Source: an uncultured Planctomycetia bacterium (GTDB taxonomy: Bacteria; Planctomycetota; Phycisphaerae; FEN-1346; JAACEH01). Taken from it: 64,000 nucleotides of DNA. The notes below the pieces were generated by a model, which did no database searches, was not told where the DNA came from, and saw only the letters and a program-made list of their open reading frames with translations. Shown in pieces: positions 7,997 through 16,327 of the stretch; position 1 is the stretch's first letter, and every line of letters begins with the position of its first letter. The stretch lies in contig CAIYVX010000013.1 of the NCBI GenBank assembly GCA_903929765.1, positions 62,001 through 126,000 on the forward strand, in the 5' to 3' direction. Made by a program: the position numbers and the translations under genes.

Positions 7997-9226
7997 TTAG
8001 TTTTCGGCGTAGGAGACGATGGGCAGCGGCAGGGGCATGTGGGAAACGGGTTGGAGGGCGGCGCGGGTGGCGTCGTAGTTGGCGGTGAAGTTGATGGTGC
8101 TGTAGGCGGAGAAGGTGGCGGGGCCGGTGAAGAGGAGCGGGCCGGTGTGGGTCCAGAGGGCCTGGGGGAGAGAAGTGTCGGTGACTTCGGAGCCGTCGTC
8201 GTTGACCATGCGGATGGTTCTGGCGACGGTGATGGGGCCGGCGGTGGTGAGGGTGGCGTTGCGGTTGAGGAGGAGATCGCCGCCGACGACCAGGGCGGGG
8301 AAGCCGAGGGGGGCGGTGATGGCGACGGTGCCGGAAAGGGTTAGGTTGCCGGAGGTGACGAAGCCGCCGCCGGTGATGGTGGCATTGGAAAGGGTGAAGT
8401 TGGTGGTGGAGTAGAAGAGGTTGTCGGGGTTGTTGGGCATGCCCAGCGGCGGCGCGCCGGTGAGCAGCGCGCCGGCGAGCAGTACGGCGGTGTTGGTGGC
8501 GCCGCCGAAGGAATAGGTGGGGGTGTATTGGCCGTAGGTGACGGGCGGGATGAAAAGGGTTGAGCAAGACGTGGTGGAAGCGCCGGAGACGGTGCCGAAA
8601 TTGGTGATGGAGCCGACGGCGGCGAGGTTGCCCTGGACCGCGGCCCCGGCGGCGACGATGGCGTTCTGGTCGCAGAAGACGGAGCCGTGGATCGTGGCGT
8701 TGGTGGGGAGGTAGAGGCCGGCGGTGCTGGTGATGAGGTTGGGTAGCGAGATGGCGGGTTGGAGGAAGACGGCGGTGATGGTTCGGGTTGCCCCGGTGGT
8801 GCCGGTGGGGTCGCCGCCGGGGGCGAGGGCGCGGCCGGTGGAGGTGATGAGGTAAGCAGGAGCGCCGGTGGCGGAGAGGGTCGAGGTGGCGGTGACGGTG
8901 TAGTAAACGTCGCGGAGCGCGACGGGCGAGTCGGAGGGGGGGGGCATAGCGACGTAGCTGCCGGTGCCGGGCCAGGTCTGGCCCCAGGAGAGGCCGGCTT
9001 CCCAGGGATGGTCGAGGTAGCGGCGGGCGACTTCGACGCCGCTCTGGGCCCCCTGGAGGGCGGTGGCGTAATCGACGAAGTTGCTGCCGGACAGGGAGCT
9101 GGATGTGGCGGCAGTGATGGCGGCCAGGCCGACGACGAAGATGGCGGCGACGATGATGAGGACGAGGATCAGGGCCACGCCGCGCGGGCGCAGCCGCTCA
9201 GGATTGCGGGGCGAAGCCGTAGGCAT
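7997..9226 (-). CDS. PilX-like pilus/secretion accessory protein
   Basis: 409 aa. The N-terminus has a basic leader and one hydrophobic helix ('GVALILVLIIVAAIFVVGLA') followed by a Ser/Thr-rich extracellular part. This is how PilX and GspK-like minor components look. The region after residue 180 is rich in Gly, Thr and Asn repeats ('NATIHGSVFC', 'NATITGGGFVTSG', 'RNATLTTAGPITV') that suggest a beta-helix or polymer-like surface. It is the last of three overlapping minus-strand genes and overlaps the gene before it by 29 bases, so translation is probably coupled. Confidence 0.7.
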   Translation of the reverse strand: MPTASPRNPERLRPRGVALILVLIIVAAIFVVGLAAITAATSSSLSGSNFVDYATALQGAQSGVEVARRYLDHPWEAGLSWGQTWPGTGSYVAMPPPSDSPVALRDVYYTVTATSTLSATGAPAYLITSTGRALAPGGDPTGTTGATRTITAVFLQPAISLPNLITSTAGLYLPTNATIHGSVFCDQNAIVAAGAAVQGNLAAVGSITNFGTVSGASTTSCSTLFIPPVTYGQYTPTYSFGGATNTAVLLAGALLTGAPPLGMPNNPDNLFYSTTNFTLSNATITGGGFVTSGNLTLSGTVAITAPLGFPALVVGGDLLLNRNATLTTAGPITVARTIRMVNDDGSEVTDTSLPQALWTHTGPLLFTGPATFSAYSTINFTANYDATRAALQPVSHMPLPLPIVSYAEN

Positions 9227-9863
9227 AAGTCGGTGCCCTCATGGTCGCGGAACCGTAAAGGTTTAGGTTGACGGGGTGGCCGGTCGAGTTGACGATGTTT
9301 TCGGGCGAGGAGAGTTGGAGGAAAAATTCGACGGTGTCGGCCCCTCCGGCGGGATGGTTGGCGGCGAAGGTGACAGCATCGAGGTTGTGGCAGACGACCT
9401 GGTTGGAGACGACCAGTCCCCCGGCGGAGGCCAGGTAAGAGCCGCTGTCGAAGTTGGCGAAAGAGGCGGCGAAGGCGGCGGGGCTGGGCGGGCCGAAGTT
9501 CGCGGCAGCGGCGGAGTAGGTGAGGCGGCGCAGGGTGCGGTCGGAAGCTTGGAAATAGTAGAAGGCGAATTGGGTGAGGTCGATGGCGCCGCTGTTTTTC
9601 GTGTCGCCGAACCAGACCGCCAGGCTGCCGGCGGGGGTGAGGGCGACGGCCTGGGCGGCGCGGACGTCGCGTCGTAGCGGCATGAGGCCGAAGCGGCCCT
9701 GGGTGGCCAGTTGGACGGCGGCCTCGCCGGAGTAATGGTAGGCGGTGAGGGTCCAGGTCATCATGGCGGCTCCGGCGACGATGACGGCGGTGATGGTCAG
9801 GGCGAGGAGGAGTTCGACCAGGGTAAAGGCGCGGCCGCGAAATTGTCGGCTAATGGTCTTCAT
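9198..9863 (-). CDS. Prepilin-type protein, PilW-like
   Basis: 221 aa with a class III signal: 'RGRAFTLVELLLALTITAV', cleavage expected between Ala and Phe (the usual Gly at -1 is Ala here), Glu at +5, then a hydrophobic helix. The C-terminal part has no recognisable domain. It lies between a PilV-like and a PilX-like gene with overlaps of 14 and 29 bases, the usual order of minor pseudopilins. Together they probably prime a type IV pilus or type II secretion pseudopilus. The assembly ATPase, platform protein and prepilin peptidase are not in the window. Confidence 0.8.
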   Translation of the reverse strand: MKTISRQFRGRAFTLVELLLALTITAVIVAGAAMMTWTLTAYHYSGEAAVQLATQGRFGLMPLRRDVRAAQAVALTPAGSLAVWFGDTKNSGAIDLTQFAFYYFQASDRTLRRLTYSAAAANFGPPSPAAFAASFANFDSGSYLASAGGLVVSNQVVCHNLDAVTFAANHPAGGADTVEFFLQLSSPENIVNSTGHPVNLNLYGSATMRAPTYAYGFAPQS

Positions 9864-10362
9864 GTTTGCTGACGAAGCGCCTGAGGGTGACGAGTTCCTG
9901 GTCGCCGTCGAAGACGCGGACGGTGAGCATCATAAGTTCCGGCGCGGCGGCGGGGTTCATGCCGGGCAGGTAGACGTATTGGAGGTTGAAGCGGCGCGAG
10001 AGGTTGGGCAGATATGCCGCGGCGGGCTGGGCCGGGCCGTAGCGGAGGCCGAACTGGGCGGGAGTTTCGGTAAAGCCGTGGTAGTCGGTCCGTTCCAGGT
10101 AAAGGTTCCGGGCGGTTTCGCCGGGAGCGGGGCCGAGGGCGGGCGGGTTGGAGGCGCTTAGGGTCCAGGCGGTCTGGGCGAGACATTCTTCGACGCCCTG
10201 TTCGGCCAGGAGCGCCGCCTGGGTCAGCTTGGCGGCGCGTTCCTGTTGCCTGGCGGCGGCGCCGAAGGGCGTGAGGATGGCGGCGACGGCCAGGGCCAGG
10301 ACGACGCCGGCGACCAGGGCCTCGGCCAGGGTGAATGCGGGAAGGTGACGACGCGTGATCAT
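9850..10362 (-). CDS. Prepilin-type protein, PilV-like
   Basis: 170 aa. The N-terminus 'MITRRHLPAFTLAEALVAGV' has the FTLxE motif of type IV prepilins, although Ala takes the place of Gly before the cleavage site. The following helix is hydrophobic and rich in Ala and Val. It is the first gene of the overlapping trio on the minus strand. The spacer upstream (10363-10520) holds a P1 hairpin and must contain the promoter. No strong -35/-10 pair stands out. Confidence 0.75.
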   Translation of the reverse strand: MITRRHLPAFTLAEALVAGVVLALAVAAILTPFGAAARQQERAAKLTQAALLAEQGVEECLAQTAWTLSASNPPALGPAPGETARNLYLERTDYHGFTETPAQFGLRYGPAQPAAAYLPNLSRRFNLQYVYLPGMNPAAAPELMMLTVRVFDGDQELVTLRRFVSKHEDH

Positions 10363-10464
10363 GGGCGTTCCGGTTTGGCGCGCAGGCAGAGCGCCGCCAA
10401 TAGTTCTTTATCGACCGAAACGGGGCTGGGAGTTGACGGGGCGGGGGGCGATTGCGAAGATGAT

Positions 10465-10488
10465 GTCGGGTCTGTTGAACCGACCTAC
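10465..10488 (-). repeat. Hairpin repeat, family P1
   Basis: Reverse-strand copy of the 6231 element: GTAGGTCGGTTCAACAGACC then CGAC on the minus strand. One base differs in the stem. Confidence 0.75.
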
Positions 10489-10520
10489 ATGACATCAGGT
10501 ACGGGAGAAGGGAAAAAGCG

Positions 10521-11285
10521 ATGGCGAAATGTCCGCATTGTCAGGTGGATTTGAAGCTGGAGGGAGCGCATATCCTGAACGTCCTGGCCTGCCCCGGGTG
10601 CCATGGCGAACTGGTGCCGGAGGATTCGTTCAACGCCGTGCGGCGCCACGCCGACCCGAATTGGACGGCGGACGACAAGAAGCGGTTTTTCGAGCAAGCC
10701 GCGGTTTCGTCCGAAGCCGAGCGGATTCGTTGCCCCGAATGCCGGGGCCGCATGGAGAAGGAAGTGGCCGGCCCCCAGGGCGCGGTGAACATCCATCACT
10801 GCCACTCGTGCCGGTTGTACTGGTTTGGCGCCGGTGAGGTGGAAAAGCTCCAGATCAGTTATGCCGATGCGATGATGAACCTGACGCCGGAAGCTCTGGC
10901 GAAGATGGAGCAGTTGGCGCGCGTGGGCCTGGCCCTGGAAGTGCGCAAGGAACACCTGGGAGGATACGGTGACGAGATGAGGATGCTGGAGTTGCCGACG
11001 CGGCCCTGGAACAAGGTGCCCATCAGTTCTGCCCGGGGTGTTAGCGTGCTGCCGATTCTGAGTGCGGTCCTGGCGGTGTTTCACAACGTCTGGGCCATGG
11101 ATCGGCAGGTAAAGGAGGCAGAGGCGGCGGGGGAACGGGTCCTGGCGGGGTTGCCGGCCGATCCGCCGGATGAAGTGTGGTCGCTGTTTGAGGCCATGAC
11201 CGGAACGTGGGCCGGGCGTCTGGCGCTCGCGGGGATTATCGTGGTGATTGTGTTGGGGGCGTGGCTGTTGTTGCGGCGGTGGTGA
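10521..11285 (+). CDS. Zinc-ribbon (TFIIB-type) protein with C-terminal membrane anchor
   Basis: 254 aa. Four Cys pairs are visible: 'CPHC' (residue 4), 'CPGC' (~25), 'CPEC' (~73) and 'CHSC' (~94). The first pair and the next make one ribbon, the last two another, as in zf-TFIIB proteins. Residues ~170-190 ('VLPILSAVLAVFHNVWAM') may be a membrane or re-entrant segment. The C-terminus 'AGIIVVIVLGAWLLL' is a clear transmembrane helix. Function is unknown; such proteins are often membrane-tethered nucleic acid or metal-sensing factors. It is read alone. Confidence 0.7.
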   Translation: MAKCPHCQVDLKLEGAHILNVLACPGCHGELVPEDSFNAVRRHADPNWTADDKKRFFEQAAVSSEAERIRCPECRGRMEKEVAGPQGAVNIHHCHSCRLYWFGAGEVEKLQISYADAMMNLTPEALAKMEQLARVGLALEVRKEHLGGYGDEMRMLELPTRPWNKVPISSARGVSVLPILSAVLAVFHNVWAMDRQVKEAEAAGERVLAGLPADPPDEVWSLFEAMTGTWAGRLALAGIIVVIVLGAWLLLRRW

Positions 11286-11291
11286 GTCCGG

Positions 11292-11327
11292 GGTTGGGTG
11301 GCATGGCGGTCGTCGTTTGCTGCCATG
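11292..11327 (-). repeat. Hairpin repeat, family P3 (divergent copy)
   Basis: On the minus strand it reads CATGGC, a 14-base interior, then GCCATG followed by the family tail CCACCCAACC. Other P3 copies share 'CCATGCCACCC'. Confidence 0.55.
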
Positions 11328-11351
11328 TTCACGCTGGAAATGTCCAACCTT

Positions 11352-12350
11352 TTATTTTGCGGCCGGCGCGGCAGCACTGGAAGCGCTGGTGGCGCTGGTG
11401 GCGGCGCGGGGCGGGATTTTAGCGCCGGTTTTGATGGCCTTGTCGACCTGGGTTTTCAGGTCGGCTATTTTTTTGGACAGGTCGTCGTCGACCTTGTAGA
11501 AGGCGATGAGCTTGAGGGCTTTCTGGGCTTCCGGGAGCTTGCCGGCATCGACGAGATCGTAGGCGGCGTCAAATTCGGCCTGGAGGGCGGTCTGGAGTTT
11601 GGCGCGGGCCTCCTTGATCTGCTCGGAATAGAACCATTGGTCGTTGCGTTCGGTCGCGGCCTGTTTTTTCTTCTCATCCTCGGCCTGTTTGGCGGCTTGT
11701 TTTTCCTCGGAAGTGTTGCCGCCGACGGAACCGGATGACCCTCCGACGAGGTGAAACCTGCCGCTGGTGCGGCCGGGCAGCCAGGGGACGGAGTCCTTGA
11801 GTTTGGCACTGATTTTTTTGTCGGTGTCATCGATTTTGGCGATCATGGCGTAAAGTTCGGCGTACTGACGATGGGCGATTTTGGCGTCGGTGGTTTTGAG
11901 TTGGTCGTCGGTGGTTTTTTCCCACTTGGTGACTTGCCAGGCGTTGTTGGCCTGATCGGCCATCTGGCGGGGATCGACGGGCTGGTCGTCAGTCTGGACG
12001 CCGAGAACCCGTCCGCCGCCATCGACCAGGATGATTCCATTCCACATGTTGGTATTGATCCCACCCTTGATTTTCCAAAAGGCGGCATCTTCCGATTCCC
12101 AATAGATTCGCACGGCCAGCGTATCCTGATACTGGGGAAAGTTTTCGTATGTGCTGGCTCGGGTGTTCCAGCCCATGCCTGCGGCGGATTTCTTCAGGTA
12201 GAGAATGCAGATGGGCATGCCGCGCTGCTTGGCGGTGTCCATGAGTTTGTCGAGATCGGTGCAGGTGGGCCAGTCGGCGCGGACGACGGAGGCGGCGGCC
12301 AGGACGACCAGGAGGGCCAGGGTAGAGACGGTCAAGCGGCGAAAGGTCAT
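11352..12350 (-). CDS. Secreted protein with thioredoxin-like N-terminal half
   Basis: 332 aa. ATG at 12350 has GGGAG eight bases upstream, and 'MTFRRLTVSTLALLVVLAAA' is a signal peptide with a likely cut after 'VRA'. Residues ~30-130 ('LMDTAKQRGMPICILYLKKS', 'GIILVDGGGRVLGVQTDDQP') resemble a thioredoxin fold without a CxxC pair. A Lys/Gln-rich coiled coil follows ('EEKQAAKQAEDEKKKQAA') and an Ala/Ser tail ends it. The substrate is unknown. It is downstream of glyA in the same direction, 214 bases away, so it may have its own promoter. Confidence 0.6.
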   Translation of the reverse strand: MTFRRLTVSTLALLVVLAAASVVRADWPTCTDLDKLMDTAKQRGMPICILYLKKSAAGMGWNTRASTYENFPQYQDTLAVRIYWESEDAAFWKIKGGINTNMWNGIILVDGGGRVLGVQTDDQPVDPRQMADQANNAWQVTKWEKTTDDQLKTTDAKIAHRQYAELYAMIAKIDDTDKKISAKLKDSVPWLPGRTSGRFHLVGGSSGSVGGNTSEEKQAAKQAEDEKKKQAATERNDQWFYSEQIKEARAKLQTALQAEFDAAYDLVDAGKLPEAQKALKLIAFYKVDDDLSKKIADLKTQVDKAIKTGAKIPPRAATSATSASSAAAPAAK

Positions 12351-12564
12351 GGCAAATCTCCCAAAGAAATTGAAATTGTCTCGACAGCGGGTACAGATAT
12401 GCAAAATGATTTTAACTTTTCGGTGAAACGAAACAAGCAAAATCCGGCCGCCAGCCGAAGCAAGCCTGGCGGCCGCGCAAGCGGTCTGGGCCGCCTGCGG
12501 CTGGGTGTCTGAATGTAAGACGCATGAGGGGGAAGAGATTTTCCGAAATTTTGTAAATTATTGT

Positions 12565-13836
12565 TTAGTCGAGCGGAAACGCGCGGCAGAGTTCGCGGAT
12601 TTCGCCCACAGCGACGATGAGCTTGTGGTCGTCGGGGCCGGAGGCGGTCAGGATGGTGTCGACCAGGCGGGCGGTCTGGCGCATCTGGGGTTCCTTGAAA
12701 CCGCGCGTGGTCAGTGCGGGCGAGCCGATGCGGATGCCGGAGCACTGGGCGGCCGGGAGCTTGTCGAAGGGGATCAGGTTTTTGTTGATGATGACGCCGG
12801 AGGCTTCGAGGGCTTTTTCGGCCCGGTCGCCGGTCAAACCCTTGGGCGTGAGATCGACGAGGAAAAGGTGGTTGTCGGTGCCGCCGGCGACGAGGCGGTA
12901 GCCGAGGACGCGCATTTCGTCGGCCATGGCCGCGGCGTTGTCGACGATCTGTTTCTGGTAGCCGCAGAAATCGGGCAGGAGGGCTTCGCCGAAGGCGGCG
13001 GCCTTGCCGGCGATGACGTGTTCGAGCGGTCCGCCCTGCATGCCGGGGAAGACGGCGGAGTCGATGGCCTTGGCCCATTCTTTTTTGCAGAAGATGCCTC
13101 CGCCGCGCGGCCCGCGGAGGGTTTTGTGCGTGGTGGTGGTGACGAACTCGCAGACGGGGACGGGATCGGGGTGGAGCTTGGCGGCGACGAGTCCGGCGAT
13201 GTGGGCCATGTCGGTCATCAGCAGCGCCCCGACCTCGTGGGCGATTTCGGCGAATTTGTCGAAGTGCAACAGGCGGGGATAGGCGCTGGCCCCGACGACG
13301 ATGAGCTTGGGTTTGTGTTCGCGGGCCAGGCGGCGCACGTCGTCAAAGTCGATCTGCTCGGTCTTGGGGCTGACGCCGTAGTGGACGACTTTGTAGAGTT
13401 TGCCGGAGAAGTTGAGTTTGTAGCCGTGGGTGAGGTGTCCGCCGGTGTTGAGGCTCATGGCCAGCATGGTGTCGCCGGGCTGAAGGCAGGCGAAGTAGAC
13501 GGCCATGTTGGCCTGGCTGCCGGCGTGAGGCTGGACGTTGACGTGCTCGGCGCCGAAGAGTTGTTTGGCCCGGTCGATGGCGAGTTGCTCGACTTTGTCG
13601 ACGATCTGGCAGCCGCCGTAGTAGCGGCGACCGGGGTAGCCTTCGGCGTATTTGTTCGTGAGGAGCGAGCCGGTGGCTTCCATGACGGCGCGCGAGACGT
13701 GGTTTTCGGAGGCGATCAGTTCGAGGGTGTTCTGCTGCCGCTGCCATTCGAGGTCGAGCAGTTCGGCCAGGTAGGGATCGGTCTTGCGGAGGGTTTCGTA
13801 GGTGGCGGAAGAACGGTCGTTTAAGGGCGAGGCCAT
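12565..13836 (-). CDS. glyA: Serine hydroxymethyltransferase
   Basis: 423 aa PLP enzyme that interconverts serine and glycine and makes 5,10-methylene-tetrahydrofolate. The start is ATG at 13836 with AAAGGAG close upstream. The PLP lysine is in '[14 protein letters not shown]' near residue 238. '[20 protein letters not shown]' and '[16 protein letters not shown]' are family signatures. It starts 10 bases after the last of four lipoprotein genes, so it is probably co-transcribed with them and perhaps with prfB. Confidence 0.97.
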   Translation of the reverse strand: MASPLNDRSSATYETLRKTDPYLAELLDLEWQRQQNTLELIASENHVSRAVMEATGSLLTNKYAEGYPGRRYYGGCQIVDKVEQLAIDRAKQLFGAEHVNVQPHAGSQANMAVYFACLQPGDTMLAMSLNTGGHLTHGYKLNFSGKLYKVVHYGVSPKTEQIDFDDVRRLAREHKPKLIVVGASAYPRLLHFDKFAEIAHEVGALLMTDMAHIAGLVAAKLHPDPVPVCEFVTTTTHKTLRGPRGGGIFCKKEWAKAIDSAVFPGMQGGPLEHVIAGKAAAFGEALLPDFCGYQKQIVDNAAAMADEMRVLGYRLVAGGTDNHLFLVDLTPKGLTGDRAEKALEASGVIINKNLIPFDKLPAAQCSGIRIGSPALTTRGFKEPQMRQTARLVDTILTASGPDDHKLIVAVGEIRELCRAFPLD

Positions 13837-13846
13837 GGAATCTCCT

Positions 13847-14389
13847 TTACCAGGTCAGAAAGGAATTGAGAATCGGATCGACTTCGGACATGTGACGGTC
13901 GGCGTCGTCGGCGGGAACGACGGCGGTGATGACGATCTGGCGGCCGTGGAGCAGGAAGGCGAATTGTTTGAAGCGGCAGGGGCGGCCTTCGGGTCCGTCG
14001 GTCGGGCGGCCTAAGTCGGCTTCGATCAGGTAGGCCGGGAGGCCGGAAGCGTGTTGGGTGAGGAGGGCCTGGCGTTCCGAGTAGGCGTTCTGGCGGGAGA
14101 GTTGTTCGCGGGCGGACTTGAAGAAGGCGGCGAGGTCGAGGCCCTTGGGTGCGGATTCGACCAGGACGGAGATCATGAGACGGACTGGCGGCTTTTTGCC
14201 GTCGGCAGGGAGGACGCGGAGATAAGTTTCGCGGTCGTTGCCGGTGGAAGAGGCGATCCAGCCTTCGGGCAGGTTGAGGGCGAAGCCGGCGATTTCGTTG
14301 CGGTGGTTGCGGAGGTTGGCGGCGGCGGGGGCTTTGTGGCCGCAGCCGGAGAGAGAACAGAGAAGAATGATGAAGAGAAAAAGACGCAT
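13847..14389 (-). CDS. Lipoprotein of a local four-member family (copy 1)
   Basis: 180 aa. ATG at 14389 gives '[17 protein letters not shown]', a lipoprotein signal with lipobox LSGC. An upstream TTG at 14404 is less likely. The mature part holds '[13 protein letters not shown]' and ends '[13 protein letters not shown]'. The next gene upstream has the same plan ('GFAFNLPDGWIGG', 'AEFDPILDSFITM'), so they are paralogues. The fold is probably like periplasmic PsbP/DUF1795-type domains, which open with a 'LPxGW' strand, but this is a guess. It starts 8 bases after the preceding stop. Confidence 0.65.
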   Translation of the reverse strand: MRLFLFIILLCSLSGCGHKAPAAANLRNHRNEIAGFALNLPEGWIASSTGNDRETYLRVLPADGKKPPVRLMISVLVESAPKGLDLAAFFKSAREQLSRQNAYSERQALLTQHASGLPAYLIEADLGRPTDGPEGRPCRFKQFAFLLHGRQIVITAVVPADDADRHMSEVDPILNSFLTW

Positions 14390-14397
14390 GGGAACCT

Positions 14398-14997
14398 TTA
14401 CCAATGTCTCCGGCCCGTTGGTTTCATGGTTATGAAAGAATCAAGAATCGGGTCGAACTCGGCCATCCAGTGGTCGCAATTTTCGATTGGGACTAGAATT
14501 CTGACAAGTAACTCACGCCCGTTATCCAGGAACCCGATTAGTTTGAGACGGTGAGGTCCGTCGGGGTGCGGACCTTCACTAGAAGCGCCATTGTACCAGT
14601 CCAGCGCATCGACGTTAACGTCGGCCTCGATCAAGTATGTCTGTTGGCCGGATTTGTGCTTGATTATCCGAGCCTGCCGCTCTTGATAGCCGGGCATGCG
14701 GCTGTACATCTGGCAGGTCCTTTTCATTAGACCTTCGAGATCGAAGCCCTTTGTCTCGGAGTCGGCCCTGACGTTTAATTCAAATCTTTTGGACGACATT
14801 TTTCCCACGTCTGGGAGGTTTCCGGCATAATCGCAATCTCCGGAATCGTCCTCCCGGCCTCCTATCCAACCATCGGGCAGGTTGAAAGCAAATCCGAGTT
14901 CTTTGACAGTGGTGTTGCGTATTTTGTCTGCGGAGGACTGTTTTTGTCCACATCCGGCGAGTGAGGCGAGAAGGATTAAGATTATGGCAAGACGCAT
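14398..14997 (-). CDS. Lipoprotein of a local four-member family (copy 2)
   Basis: 199 aa, 'MRLAIILILLASLAGCGQKQ' with lipobox LAGC. It shares 'LPDGWI', 'QERQARIIKHKSGQQTYLIEAD' and the C-terminal 'DPILDSFI' with copy 1. Base use is visibly richer in A and T than in copies 1, 3 and 4. It also has internal cysteines the others lack. It may have been acquired or exchanged separately. Spacing to the next gene is very tight on both sides. Confidence 0.65.
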   Translation of the reverse strand: MRLAIILILLASLAGCGQKQSSADKIRNTTVKELGFAFNLPDGWIGGREDDSGDCDYAGNLPDVGKMSSKRFELNVRADSETKGFDLEGLMKRTCQMYSRMPGYQERQARIIKHKSGQQTYLIEADVNVDALDWYNGASSEGPHPDGPHRLKLIGFLDNGRELLVRILVPIENCDHWMAEFDPILDSFITMKPTGRRHW

Positions 14998-15003
14998 GTG
15001 TAT

Positions 15004-15594
15004 TTACCAAACAGAGAAGGATTTTTCGATGGCGGCAACGTCGGCGGCGGCAGAGGCGCGATCGGCGACGGGGACGGTGATGATCAAGGCCCAGACCTGG
15101 CGGCCCCGGGCGACGATGAGGATGCGCTGGTCGAACTGGACGGGGCCTTCCCAGGCGTCGCGGTGGAAGAGGCGGGCGGGCAAGCCGGAGACGGTGGCGG
15201 ATTCGACGGTGGGCTGAACGGGATGATCCTGGAGTTGGAAGCGGAGGTCGGAGGTGAAGAGGTCGAGGAGCTTGGGGGCGAAGGCGTCGAGGTTGACGTC
15301 GGCGTCTTCGGTGCGGGTGAAGACATCGACGGCGGAGGCGGCGCGGGTCTGGCGGCCGGTCAACTCGGCGGCCAGGGAACTGGCCGGCTCGGCTTGCGGC
15401 TGGCGCGGGGCCAGGGCTTCGAAGGCGACGTTGCCGCGCAGGGCCTGGATGGACCAGGCGGCGGGGACGTCGAGGGCGAAGCGGAGGCCGTTGTGGCGGA
15501 AATGGGCGCGGCTGGCGGCTTGGGAAGTTTCGGTGGCGGCGCTGCAGCCGGAGAGGACGAGGAGGAGGATTGAGAAAATTGTGCGGATTATCAT
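15004..15594 (-). CDS. Lipoprotein of a local four-member family (copy 3)
   Basis: 196 aa, 'MIIRTIFSILLLVLSGCSAA' with lipobox LSGC. The mature part has 'LRFALDVPAAWSIQAL', aligned with the 'LPxGW' strand of copies 1 and 2, and 'SGLPARLFHRDAW' aligned with '[11 protein letters not shown]'. The C-terminus 'VAAIEKSFSVW' matches the last helix of the others. It lies in the same operon-like run, 6 bases before copy 2. Confidence 0.6.
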   Translation of the reverse strand: MIIRTIFSILLLVLSGCSAATETSQAASRAHFRHNGLRFALDVPAAWSIQALRGNVAFEALAPRQPQAEPASSLAAELTGRQTRAASAVDVFTRTEDADVNLDAFAPKLLDLFTSDLRFQLQDHPVQPTVESATVSGLPARLFHRDAWEGPVQFDQRILIVARGRQVWALIITVPVADRASAAADVAAIEKSFSVW

Positions 15595-15632
15595 TTTTTT
15601 AACGGAGACCGGAAGAAGAGCCTTTTATTTTT

Positions 15633-15653
15633 GGCGGCTGTCAAGCAGCCGCC
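15633..15653 (+). repeat. Hairpin repeat, family P2 (GGCGGCTG type)
   Basis: GGCGGCTG and CAGCCGCC around TCAAG, followed by 'ctac', in the spacer between lipoprotein copies 3 and 4. Confidence 0.65.
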
Positions 15654-15672
15654 CTACATAACGACGACGGCC

Positions 15673-16236
15673 TCATTTTTCCGCGCCGGGCTTGGCTTTG
15701 ACGTTCAGAGCCGAGGCCATGCGTTCGGCCGTGGCCCGGATTGTAGCGAAATCGGCGGGTGGCGCGTAGGCCTCAACTGCCCAGTTCGGTGGAACGACGA
15801 GGCGATAACTGTGCAGGCCTTGCGGGCCGAGGCCGAGATCCTGAGAGAGGATGGCGCCGTGGAGACTTTGCGGGCTGAGGGAGTTTTTCTGGGTATAGTC
15901 GCGCCACTGGATGGCGCCGGCGCCGGGCTTTCCTCCCAGGATTGGTGCGGTCCCGGCGACGCTGCGGCCAGGGGGTTCGGGGGAGATGGAGCCGTATTGG
16001 AGAGTGATGCGTGTGCTGCGCGGTCCGGGCTTGGCGTCGGGGGAGAAGACGGTGAGGAGGCCGGCGCGGGAGGTTTCGCGCGAGACGGACCAGAGAGCGG
16101 GATAGTGGAGGACGACGGTGGAGTTGGGGACGGAGTAGGATTGTTCTGGGAGGAGGCCGCAGCCGGGGAGAGCGGAGATGGAAAGAATAATAACGATTAA
16201 CGTGAGGGTGGCATGGTTCACGCGCAGCGTGACCAT
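15673..16236 (-). CDS. Lipoprotein of a local four-member family (copy 4)
   Basis: 187 aa from the ATG at 16236. 'LTLIVIILSISALPGCG' is the hydrophobic core and lipobox. 'STVVLHYPALWSVSRE' aligns with the 'LPxGW' region of the other copies. The first eight codons (MVTLRVNH) lie inside a P3 hairpin repeat, so the repeat supplies the start codon. A GTG at 16221 is an alternative start. A longer frame upstream reads through a second, oppositely oriented P3 copy and is not believed. Confidence 0.55.
   Translation of the reverse strand: MVTLRVNHATLTLIVIILSISALPGCGLLPEQSYSVPNSTVVLHYPALWSVSRETSRAGLLTVFSPDAKPGPRSTRITLQYGSISPEPPGRSVAGTAPILGGKPGAGAIQWRDYTQKNSLSPQSLHGAILSQDLGLGPQGLHSYRLVVPPNWAVEAYAPPADFATIRATAERMASALNVKAKPGAEK
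16205..16236 (-). repeat. Hairpin repeat, family P3, overlapping a lipoprotein start
   Basis: On the plus strand it reads GGGTGGCATGGTTCACGC then GCAGCGTGACCATG. It is the mirror orientation of the copy 18 bases downstream. Confidence 0.75.
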
Positions 16237-16253
16237 GTGAGGTGCCGGTAAAC

Positions 16254-16283
16254 GTGGCCACGCAAGCGTGGGCCACGCCACCC
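16254..16283 (+). repeat. Hairpin repeat, family P3
   Basis: GTGGCCACGC/AAGCGTGGGCCACGCCACCC. It forms an opposed pair with 16205-16236. Confidence 0.75.
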
Positions 16284-16327
16284 TATATCGTTGGTTTAGC
16301 ATGTGGACTATCCCTCAGCCAGCGAAG

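Noticed and set aside
16237-16302. 22-codon upstream extension of lipoprotein copy 4
   Set aside because: The extension translates a P3 hairpin (VAWPTLAWP) and moves the signal peptide away from the N-terminus.
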